Source: Nitrospirales bacterium (GTDB lineage: Bacteria; Nitrospirota; Nitrospiria; Nitrospirales; UBA8639). From it: a stretch of 51,935 bases of DNA. Below the pieces are notes generated by a model, which did no database searches, had not been told where the DNA came from, and saw only the letters and a program-made list of their open reading frames with translations. Shown piece after piece: positions 17,328 through 24,161 of this stretch. Position numbers and translations under genes: made by a program. The first letter of the stretch is position 1. Every line of letters starts with the position of its first letter. The stretch covers positions 1 to 51,935 of the forward strand of contig BQIU01000020.1 in NCBI GenBank assembly GCA_021603905.1. Reading direction: 5' to 3'.

Positions 17328-17450
17328 ATGACTAGCCATACATTGTATGGAGAACCCGTTCTCGCGTTGAAGTCCTTTATTGCCTCTCCGTTTGTCGATG
17401 AAGAAAGCGTTGAGGTGGTTATTCGAAGGATTTTCCAGGCGCGAGAGTGA
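17328..17450 (+). CDS. Possible 40-codon small ORF or gene remnant
   Basis: ATG at 17328 to TGA at 17448-17450 encodes 40 residues, including VLALKSFIASPFVDEESVEV and VIRRIFQARE. That part has a natural-looking helix-forming composition, unlike random frames nearby, and an in-frame stop lies just upstream. There is no good ribosome-binding site and I do not recognise the product. It may be the tail of a decayed gene in this repeat-rich gap. The remainder of 16877-17605 holds the MITE-like element and otherwise nothing I can name. Confidence 0.2.
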   Translation: MTSHTLYGEPVLALKSFIASPFVDEESVEVVIRRIFQARE

Positions 17451-17605
17451 GTGAAGAAATGAACAACTGTTGATTACATGACACCCTCCACCTCGGTTAT
17501 TGAAATTGGATAGAGAATGAAAGAATACTAGCTGTCGCTCAGGATGTGGAATGGTCGCTTCTTGGTCGCGAGGTTTTCGGTATAGCGCATGAAAGCGTAC
17601 TGAGC

Positions 17606-18553
17606 TTAAAATGAAGAATACACATGATGGGCTTCGGGGGCTGTTGATCTCTTTGAGTCTTGGTCTGGTACCAAAGAATCTGTCGTGTTGCCTTCAACGT
17701 CAGTATTTATCAGTATCCAGGAATCAGGGTTGGCATTAATGGCTGTGACTAATTCAGCGTGGAGTTGATGGCCAGCTCGATCAGCAATGAAGTGACCAAT
17801 AACCGGTACTCCGAGTAAGGCTAAGTCACCGATAAGGTCTAGGATTTTGTGACGAACGCATTCATCTGTATAGCGGAGGCCGGTTTCATTCAAAAGTTCT
17901 GTATCCGAAAAGACGAGCGTGTTTTCCAATGAACCTCCCATCCCAAGCCCTCGAGACCAGAGCCCTTCTACTTCTTCCTTGAAAGCAAATGTTCTGGCGC
18001 TTGCGATATTTCGTTGAAATTCTGTTGGAGAAGAGTGATGAACATAGGTTTGAGATTGAATGAGCGGGTGATCATACTCAATAGAATAAGAAATCTTCTG
18101 TAGCGGGGCGGGGTAGACGGTCAGTGATTTATTGCCGCGTTCAACCGATATAGGATGTACAATTTTCAAATACGTTCTCGGGATCGTTTGTTCGATAATT
18201 CCCGCTTCTTGCAGCAATTTCACAAATGGCGCCGAGCTGCCATCCAGAGCAGGGATTTCATTGCCAGCAAGCTCGAGGCTGGCATTATCAATTTCAAGCC
18301 CAGAAAGTGCGGAAAGGAGATGTTCAACTGTTTGTATTTGAAACGCATTGAAGCTCAGCGCTGTGCATAAATCCGTTGGATGGAGGCATTGAATGGTGGC
18401 TGGGCAGGCTTCGAGCACACCTGATGTGACTTTGTGAAACACGAGGCCTGTACTAGGAGGCGCAGGGTGAATCGTCAGTTCAGCCCTCTCTCCAGAGTGA
18501 AGTCCTACTCCTGAAACAGAGATCGCCTTACCAATCGTTTGTTGAAATCTCAT
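17606..18553 (-). CDS. lpxC: UDP-3-O-acyl-N-acetylglucosamine deacetylase
   Basis: This zinc enzyme catalyses the committed step of lipid A synthesis, removing the N-acetyl group from UDP-3-O-acyl-GlcNAc in the cytoplasm. It has 315 residues, near the usual ~305. Clear motifs are QQTIGKAISVSGVGLHSGE at the start, TVEHLLSALSGLEIDN with a zinc-binding His, CVRHKILDLIGDLALLG with the second His and Asp ligands, and the catalytic His region IADRAGHQLHAEL. The AGAGG site six bases before the ATG supports the start. It stands alone between repeat-bearing gaps, away from other lpx or division genes. Confidence 0.96.
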   Translation of the reverse strand: MRFQQTIGKAISVSGVGLHSGERAELTIHPAPPSTGLVFHKVTSGVLEACPATIQCLHPTDLCTALSFNAFQIQTVEHLLSALSGLEIDNASLELAGNEIPALDGSSAPFVKLLQEAGIIEQTIPRTYLKIVHPISVERGNKSLTVYPAPLQKISYSIEYDHPLIQSQTYVHHSSPTEFQRNIASARTFAFKEEVEGLWSRGLGMGGSLENTLVFSDTELLNETGLRYTDECVRHKILDLIGDLALLGVPVIGHFIADRAGHQLHAELVTAINANPDSWILINTDVEGNTTDSLVPDQDSKRSTAPEAHHVYSSF

Positions 18554-18750
18554 TCACGCCTCTCATTAGGTTGGAGTCACATGCTGAAAATGGGAAATTC
18601 TAGCAATAGAAAGAGCAATTAAGATGCCGAATAATGAATGAGCAAAAACGATTATGAACTGAATGAAATGTATAATAATGGTAACGTGTTTATCCTCAAA
18701 GGTCCAGTAAAAATGTTGCGTGAATGTTGCACCTGTATCATTTTTGTCTA

Positions 18751-18846
18751 CTATAGCGAATCCCAAATAAGTTCCAGCTCGGCAATCAACTAACCCCGCG
18801 CCATGACTCACTTCAAACACGCGTAAATTATTTGAACCGGCTATAG
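18751..18846 (+). repeat. MITE-like repeat, copy B (short form, 96 bp)
   Basis: It starts CTATAGCGAATCC and ends ACCGGCTATAG, with perfect 7-bp terminal inverted repeats (CTATAGC / GCTATAG). The body matches the left part of the long copies (AAGTTCCAGCTCGGCAATCA, then ACTCACTTCAAACACGCG). It lacks the right-hand ~90 bases (the CAAAATTTAGCAATTTGG portion), so it appears to be an internal deletion form. Confidence 0.75.
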
Positions 18847-19096
18847 TCATCTCACCAGCAGGCATCCCGCATTTTGTGTTTTGAAGAATTTCCGAATGTG
18901 ATGAAGGTTCTCCTAGACATTTTGACCCCTGAAGAGTGTTTAACAATCGGATCCTGTGAAAAAACGTTCTTTTGATGGCAAGAGCAACTTTGTTGGCGGC
19001 TGGTCATGTCATGCACGCAACTCTAAAATAACGTGTTGCTGAGAGCTAGATGTAAAGGGAAAGTTTACAGAGAATTTACGCGGGGTCTCGCGTGCA

Positions 19097-19193
19097 CTCT
19101 AGCGAATCCAAATACGTTCCAATTGAGGCATATCAACTAACTCCGCGCGATGACTCACTTCAAACATACGGAAGTTATTGGAAACCGCTATAG
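19097..19193 (+). repeat. MITE-like repeat, copy C (short form, 97 bp)
   Basis: It starts CTCTAGCGAATCC and ends GGAAACCGCTATAG. The body has GGCATATCAACTAACTCCGC, GCGATGACTCACTTCAAACA and TACGGAAGTTATTGG, nearly the same as copy B, in the same orientation about 345 bases downstream. It lies just after the 3' end of the small gene at 19200-19541. Confidence 0.75.
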
Positions 19194-19199
19194 GAGCGT

Positions 19200-19541
19200 T
19201 TATGAATTAATGACAAAGGGTTGCGTGAATACAACGTATTCTTTGGGAAGATGGTCACATTTGTTTGCCTGAATCAGTCCTCGAATGATTCCATGGTGTT
19301 TTTTTGGTAATCCAGACTCAATAAATGCTTCTTCAAAGAGAGGCCATCTGAGATGCCGATGAGTCGCGAGTTGTTCTCGTTCCTCTTCAGACTTCTGTTG
19401 TAACGAGGTCGAGAAAAAGCGAATGGCTTTTTCGACGCTGTTATAGGGAGGCGCAAGATGGAGACATGCATAAAATTGTTCAAGATGATAGCGGAATTCC
19501 TCACGGAGTGATAGCACGAGGTTGTCAGGTTGTTGGCTCAT
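19200..19541 (-). CDS. Conserved-looking hypothetical protein, 113 residues
   Basis: I do not recognise this protein. It is predicted soluble and mostly helical (SLREEFRYHLEQFYACLHLA, then VEKAIRFFSTSLQQKSEEER), rich in His, Glu and Arg, with no signal peptide or membrane segment. Normal amino-acid composition and a complete frame filling the space between repeat copy C and the sigma gene's terminator support it as real. The ribosome-binding site is weak. It is on the same strand as the sigma factor gene upstream but is separated from it by a strong terminator, so it should have its own promoter within 19542-19600 or depend on read-through. Confidence 0.55.
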   Translation of the reverse strand: MSQQPDNLVLSLREEFRYHLEQFYACLHLAPPYNSVEKAIRFFSTSLQQKSEEEREQLATHRHLRWPLFEEAFIESGLPKKHHGIIRGLIQANKCDHLPKEYVVFTQPFVINS

Positions 19542-19591
19542 TAGTTTATCCAGTTAAGAGAGTCGTAGATTGGCACATGAGCGAATCATCA

Positions 19592-19630
19592 TAAAAAAAA
19601 TAGAGGCCAACCTCAAGGGGGGTTGGCCTC
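19592..19630 (-). terminator. Rho-independent terminator of the sigma factor gene
   Basis: On the minus strand a perfect 10-bp stem, GAGGCCAACC / GGTTGGCCTC (19603-19612 with 19621-19630), with an 8-base loop, is followed by a run of T (complement of the A-run at 19593-19600). It lies 50 bases after the sigma gene stop. Confidence 0.9.
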
Positions 19631-19680
19631 ATGTGGCTCATGGGTGCTGAGAAAAGAAAAGCGTTCTGAATCTGCAAGCG

Positions 19681-20829
19681 CTACTTGATGGCAGCCAATA
19701 ATTGTTTCATATTGGGATCTTTGAGTTTTTGGAGGGCCTTGGCTTCGATCTGTCGCACACGTTCTCGTGTGACCGACATCGTCTGTCCCACTTCCTCTAG
19801 CGTCCACGGTTCATCTTGCCCGAAGCCAAATCGGAGGCGAATGACCATTTGCTCTCTTTCGGTCAGTGTGCTGAGAACACGCTGGACTTGTTGATTGGTT
19901 TGTTTTTTCGCAATAGGAGATTCTGGAGAAGCGGATTTGACGTCAGCTACAAAGTCCGTTAAGAGCGTTTCGCCATCTCCGACCGGCGTTTCAAGTGAGA
20001 GTGGATCTTGAAAAACCTGTACCGTTTCCTGGACTTTATCAGGGCTAATATTTAAAAACGTTCCGATGTCTTCCATTTGTGCTGGTGCGGCATATTGCTG
20101 GGTCAATCGTTTGGACACACGGGCAATCTTATTCGAAATTTCGTTCATATGGACTGGGATACGAATTGTTCGTGATTGATCAGCCAGAGCTCGAGTAATT
20201 CCTTGGCGTATCCACCAGGTTGCATAGGTGCTGAATTTAAATCCTTTGCTATGTTGAAACCGCTCTGCGGCTTTCATTAGACCAATATTACCTTCCTGGA
20301 CAAGATCTAAGAAGGCAAGGCCATGTCCAGCGTACCGTTTGGCAATGTCGACGACTAATCGTAAGTTTCGTTGGACAAGCTCTGTTTTGGCCTGTTCCAA
20401 CTGTAAGCCGGCAGCTTGCAGCTGTTTGCAGAGCAAGGCAATCTGTTTTGAGTGTCGTCCGTCTTCTTTCTCTAAGGTCAACAACGTGAGTCTGGCTTCT
20501 TCAATAGCAGGGACGGAAAGTCCAGTGAGTTGATGAATCTCTTTGAGTTTGTCAATGGCCTGCTGTTGAGGTGTTGATTTCGGCAAGAGTTTAGCCACTT
20601 GCAGACCTTGCTTTACCGTGGTTCGTATTGAATGACTGGCTTGGTCAATACGTTTTCCCAATTCGGCTTCAGAGTGACGGTCGAGCAAGGGTTTTGGTCC
20701 GAAGGAACGAAAATACAGAGATTCGAGTGCCGGGGAATTGGTCCCTGCTGACGGGGTATATGTTCGACCAGCATCTGATGGCATTTCGTCAATATGAGTG
20801 TTGGAAAGAGTGGCTTGTGTGTGTTTCAT
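19681..20829 (-). CDS. RNA polymerase sigma factor, sigma-70 family (group 2 / RpoS-like)
   Basis: This 382-residue primary-type sigma factor lacks the long region 1.1 and non-conserved insert of a housekeeping RpoD. Region 1.2 appears at ALESLYFRSFGPKPLLDRHS; regions 2.1-2.4 at AKTELVQRNLRLVVDIAKRY, LAFLDLVQEGNIGLMKAAER, FKFSTYATWWIRQGITRALA and DQSRTIRIPVHMNEI. Region 3 follows, and region 4 is LTEREQMVIRLRFGF with helix-turn-helix LEEVGQTMSVTRERVRQIEA. The -10 recognition residues look canonical. The size and N-terminus fit a group-2 factor for stationary phase or stress. A strong terminator follows. The product may still be the main sigma of the cell; the rest of the genome would decide. 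Confidence 0.92.
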   Translation of the reverse strand: MKHTQATLSNTHIDEMPSDAGRTYTPSAGTNSPALESLYFRSFGPKPLLDRHSEAELGKRIDQASHSIRTTVKQGLQVAKLLPKSTPQQQAIDKLKEIHQLTGLSVPAIEEARLTLLTLEKEDGRHSKQIALLCKQLQAAGLQLEQAKTELVQRNLRLVVDIAKRYAGHGLAFLDLVQEGNIGLMKAAERFQHSKGFKFSTYATWWIRQGITRALADQSRTIRIPVHMNEISNKIARVSKRLTQQYAAPAQMEDIGTFLNISPDKVQETVQVFQDPLSLETPVGDGETLLTDFVADVKSASPESPIAKKQTNQQVQRVLSTLTEREQMVIRLRFGFGQDEPWTLEEVGQTMSVTRERVRQIEAKALQKLKDPNMKQLLAAIK

Positions 20830-21356
20830 AATCTAGGTTTCCATGGGGTGAATTGTTTCGACTTTTTCATTTAAATAACAGATCATATAATTGACCTTTG
20901 ATAATCATGAAAAAAGCAAAAAACAAGCCACGTATGAATAAGAGTAGAAAAAATTAGTGTATTTACCTTCAGGTATCCCTCTGTTGTCCGTTAGGTGTTG
21001 AGTGGTCATTTAGAGCAGAAGGTTTTGTTGGTTGCGGTTGAGATTGCCTAACCTGTTGTAAAGATTGACATTTCAATTTAAATTTCTCATGTATTTCAGA
21101 AAGGACATGAAGGAAGACTGAATAGTACCTTCTTTCCGAGTTCTCTATTCATGTGTTTCATCGGATGAGTATGGAGGTTCCTGGAGTCAACAGCGGAAAA
21201 AGGTTGGAATCTTTGACTTTGTGAGGCAGTATTTGACAGTTTCTCAAGTTAATGGCCATGAACAGATGAAAAGTGATGGTGCGGGTCGTTCTGTGGGCAG
21301 TGTTCTTTAAGGCAATATAAGGAAGACTGGGGAATGATATTGCGGAAATGACGTTG

Positions 21357-21505
21357 CTCTAGCCGTTTCAGTTATCCAGAATCGGTAGAATCCAAAATTG
21401 CCAAATTTTGATATCCACTACGTGATATGCAAGGTCAATTGCTGTCAGAGAATCCGTGCGGGTATAACCTTCTAATGTTTGACGTGGGTAATGACGCTGG
21501 CTTGG
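21357..21505 (-). repeat. MITE-like repeat, copy E (inverted, degenerate)
   Basis: Read on the minus strand, this segment matches the right-hand part of copies A and D: GGTTATACCCGCACGGATTC, TCTGACAGCAATTG, CACGTAGTGGATATCAAAAT, TTGGCAATTTTGGATTCTAC, CGATTCTGGATAACTGAAAC and GGCTAGAG. The left part is diverged (a GTTTGACGTGGGTAATGACG stretch on the plus strand against TTTGAAGTGAATAATCGCGC in the reverse complement of copy D), and the left end is not recognisable. Confidence 0.65.
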
Positions 21506-21592
21506 CGACCTCAAGTCGACATCTCAGGAGCAGAACCGCGTTGAACGTCAGGTACCTATTGAGGTTACGCAGGATCACACAACAATCGTCGC
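21503..21592 (-). repeat. Inverted copy of the ~90-bp unit found near 5.5 kb
   Basis: The reverse complement begins CGACGATTGTTGTGTGATCC and continues through CTGACGTTCAACGCGGTTCT to GACTTGAGGTCGCCAAGCC. This parallels the second unit at 5521-5608 (CTACGATTGTTGCGTACCTG ... CGGTTCTCCCCCTGACGC ... GATTTGAGGTAGCCAAGGC). It directly adjoins MITE-like copy E. Confidence 0.55.
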
Positions 21593-21638
21593 TACGAGGA
21601 CACCTGTAACCCTCATGGTTCGTATGCCGAGTGCGTCT

Positions 21639-21797
21639 CAGTAAGAGTTGGACTGACAAAGAGCACTGGCGTGTTACGCGTTCGTGTCCTAGGCCATCTA
21701 TGAGAACATCATTGAGTGACCCTAGTGAACCTCAGTAAAGATTGAAACGACAAGGTCAGTGGTGCGTTGGGCGTTCGTGGCCTAGGCCCCACTAGAA
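21639..21797. repeat. Diverged tandem repeat pair, period about 94 bp
   Basis: Two related stretches at 21639-21706 and 21733-21797 share CAGTAAGAGTTGGACTGACA versus CAGTAAAGATTGAAACGACA, then GCGTTCGTGTCCTAGGCC versus GCGTTCGTGGCCTAGGCC, and both end with AGAAC. They end immediately before the 3' end of the GlnE-like gene. Confidence 0.55.
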
Positions 21798-21808
21798 CTT
21801 ATTTGGAT

Positions 21809-24091
21809 TCACTGAGATCTGCCCTTTTGGAGAAAAAATTTGTGGAATATTTTATGGACTCGCTTCATGCGATGTTGAATTTCGACTTCCAGTGCCAGAG
21901 CTCCATCATTCCAATTTTTTGTCGTAAACCCTAAGCGTCGGGCCAAAAAAATCAAGCCATCAGAACTGGATTCTGGCAACACCAGGTCTTGCGCATGTCC
22001 TCGAACAATACGAAGTGCGTCGATCAACTGACGAAAAAATAGATAATCTTCATGTAGAACAGTTTCTTCACCAGCTTGAAGAATCTTCCGCCGTTGAAGT
22101 GTTTTTAATGCCTCAAGCGTATTGGATGTACGGAGCGATGATAAGCGATGACCGTGCATTAGCTGGAGATATTGAGTGAGGTATTCAATATCAATAATAC
22201 CGCCTGGGCTATATTTCACATGAATGGACTGTCCTGGCACGAGTTCTTTTATTTGTCTGGTTCGGAGACCGAGAGCGATGTCTAACGGCCAGGGTTTGGC
22301 GCTGTAGACATATCGATCACGATGCGTTTCCACTTTTTCCCCTAATATAGTATCGCCGGCAACAAGACGAAGTTTGATCAAGGCTTGACGTTCGAACGGG
22401 GCTGCCGAACCATCATGATTATAATACTTGCAGATTTCTTCGAAGGAATTTGCTAGAAGGCCTTTGTCACCATAAGGCCTCAGTCGTGTGTCGACATGAA
22501 AGATACCCTTATTTTTGGCTTCAATCCAACGAAGAATTTCTTGCACGAGTTGTTCGAAGTAGTCAGTTGAGACCAATGGGAGTGCACGGCCAGCGGGTTT
22601 TTTCATCTCATAGACAAACAATACTTCAATGTCAGAGGCATAGCCAAGTTCTTTTCCTCCCAATTTTCCCAGACCAAAAATGGCGAATGAGTACTGTGGG
22701 ATTGCGAGTTTAAGCCGTCTGAATTGCTTGGCCAGCACCTGTTGCGCTTCGCGCAACGCATAGTCAAGGACGATTTCAGCAAGATTGGTTAAGGCGAGTG
22801 AAAAGTCCGGCAACCAAGCGGTATCCAGCATGTGCTTCATGTCGATTCGGAATAATTCTTGGTCCTTAAACGTATTCAGGCGAGATCTTCGCTCTTCAGT
22901 GGATTTACAGGATTTAAGTTGGGCGGTCAGTGCTCGGTCAAGATCAGCCTTTTCGCGGATAATGGGCCCCTTCAGGAAACCTGACATGGCCGGTAAAAGA
23001 TTCGAATGTTGTCGGCGAAGCAGGTCTTCCCAAAGAAAATCACTACTCCCAAACAATTTGGCGAGATGGCCGAGTAACGATTGCTGTCGTAAGAGAGAAA
23101 ATGTTTGAGGGTGTTGTTGGTCTCCTTGTAGATCATCCAAGAGTTGGTCGAAGTGCTCGAGGGCTTTCCCTGGATCAGGTGCCCATGTCAGAAAATGTGA
23201 AAATTCTTTGATGAGTGCCGCAGTGGACGTGAGTTCTTGTTGTTCATGGCGATCGTTGATTTTTCCTCCCGTTCGCCCTTGGACAAATAATTCATTGTGA
23301 GCGGTGTGACCTTTCACTTCAATTTTGGCTTTTGAGATATAGACTCCGCGCATGGTGAGGGCATTGGCAAAGGTATACAGGAAGGCTGGCGTATCTGTCG
23401 CACGAATTTCCATGACGGTGGCATCTGGTGCACGATCGTTGTGAAATTGGATTTCCACTGGATGAACCACATCGGAGACATGCGGCTTGAGTCGCTCAAG
23501 TGTTTCAATCAGGGCACGATTGACATGGCTACGAACTTTTCGGAAATGGCGATCCTCGAGCAGGCGGATCATAGAGAATACGGCTTCTCGAAAGGTCGTC
23601 TGCTGGGCACGGTGAAAGACGCATCCCGGTAACAGCTTGACGTTGAACACATCGACCACTTTTTTTCGAGAAAGCCCACGTATTGACTTCGCGGCGAGGG
23701 CAGACCCTGCTCCAGTTTGGGCTTGACGTCGATGGCGATTAGATAGCGAAGTCTGTGTCGCGACGTGTTCCGTCAAGGTATAGATTGTCGCATTTCGAAT
23801 GTCGAGCCCGACGGACGATAAGAGGCCACAAAGCATGGAAAACTCTGAATAATAATCATAGGCGACAATCGTTAATTGGTAGATATGCTTTGGGCATTTT
23901 TTTATGGTAATAGCGCATGGATTCTCAGGTGTGAGGGTACCGACTAAAGCGAGATGTTCGATGACGAGATCCAGCGAAAAGTGATCGAAATATTCTGGGT
24001 CCATTCGATGAACAAAATCCTGGATAATGAGCGGATTAAGCTCAGGACAGGCATCCTGCAATTCTTGAATTCGATGCTGATGGTCCATCAC
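21809..24091 (-). CDS. GlnE-like C-terminal adenylyltransferase half fused to GlnD-like tandem ACT domains
   Basis: The protein has 760 residues. Residues ~68-160 contain YQLTIVAYDYYSEFSMLCGL and SVGLDIRNATIYTL; residues ~222-290 contain TVMEIRATDTPAFLYTFANA and LTMRGVYISKAKIEV. Both match the tandem ACT domains at the end of GlnD, here placed first. The second half is a GlnE-type nucleotidyltransferase: GLGKLGGKELGYASDIEVLF with acidic residues D487 and E489 (Glu where GlnE has Asp; the superfamily pattern allows either), VDTRLRPYGDKGLL, FERQALIKLR, and a C-terminal helical domain (PGGIIDIEYLTQYLQLMHGH). It is probably the adenylylating half of a split glutamine synthetase adenylyltransferase, with ACT domains sensing an amino acid such as glutamine (inference). 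Its divergent neighbour supplies the other half. Confidence 0.8.
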   Translation of the reverse strand: MMDHQHRIQELQDACPELNPLIIQDFVHRMDPEYFDHFSLDLVIEHLALVGTLTPENPCAITIKKCPKHIYQLTIVAYDYYSEFSMLCGLLSSVGLDIRNATIYTLTEHVATQTSLSNRHRRQAQTGAGSALAAKSIRGLSRKKVVDVFNVKLLPGCVFHRAQQTTFREAVFSMIRLLEDRHFRKVRSHVNRALIETLERLKPHVSDVVHPVEIQFHNDRAPDATVMEIRATDTPAFLYTFANALTMRGVYISKAKIEVKGHTAHNELFVQGRTGGKINDRHEQQELTSTAALIKEFSHFLTWAPDPGKALEHFDQLLDDLQGDQQHPQTFSLLRQQSLLGHLAKLFGSSDFLWEDLLRRQHSNLLPAMSGFLKGPIIREKADLDRALTAQLKSCKSTEERRSRLNTFKDQELFRIDMKHMLDTAWLPDFSLALTNLAEIVLDYALREAQQVLAKQFRRLKLAIPQYSFAIFGLGKLGGKELGYASDIEVLFVYEMKKPAGRALPLVSTDYFEQLVQEILRWIEAKNKGIFHVDTRLRPYGDKGLLANSFEEICKYYNHDGSAAPFERQALIKLRLVAGDTILGEKVETHRDRYVYSAKPWPLDIALGLRTRQIKELVPGQSIHVKYSPGGIIDIEYLTQYLQLMHGHRLSSLRTSNTLEALKTLQRRKILQAGEETVLHEDYLFFRQLIDALRIVRGHAQDLVLPESSSDGLIFLARRLGFTTKNWNDGALALEVEIQHRMKRVHKIFHKFFLQKGRSQ

Positions 24092-24161
24092 GATAAGAAT
24101 ATCCTGAAATGGGGATGCATTGTAAGGTCCATAGTCTGATCGTATATAATAGGCATTCTTT

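Larger units (their letters stand above)
18554..19199. other. Intergenic region with two short MITE-like copies
   Basis: This 646-base gap holds repeat copies B and C (described separately) and about 250 bases between them with no recognisable content. A 126-codon minus-strand frame (18566-18946) runs through copy B, so its apparent protein is read from the repeat and I do not call it. The left end should contain the lpxC promoter, which I could not place. Confidence 0.5.
20830..21808. other. Long repeat-bearing intergenic region (979 bp)
   Basis: The left 500 bases are A/T-rich next to the sigma gene start and should hold its promoter, which I could not place with confidence. The right half contains inverted copy E of the MITE-like element, an inverted copy of the ~90-bp unit seen near 5.5 kb, and a diverged tandem pair at 21639-21706 and 21733-21797. 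Short frames in this part are translations of repeats and are not called. Confidence 0.5.

Noticed and set aside
18566..18946. A 126-codon minus-strand frame beside lpxC, with a hydrophobic C-terminus
   Set aside because: It reads through MITE-like copy B, so the sequence is fixed by the repeat; no ribosome-binding site.
21427..21659. Short opposite-strand frames that include GYRCPRSDDCCVI-like sequence
   Set aside because: These are translations of the inverted repeat copies, not genes.
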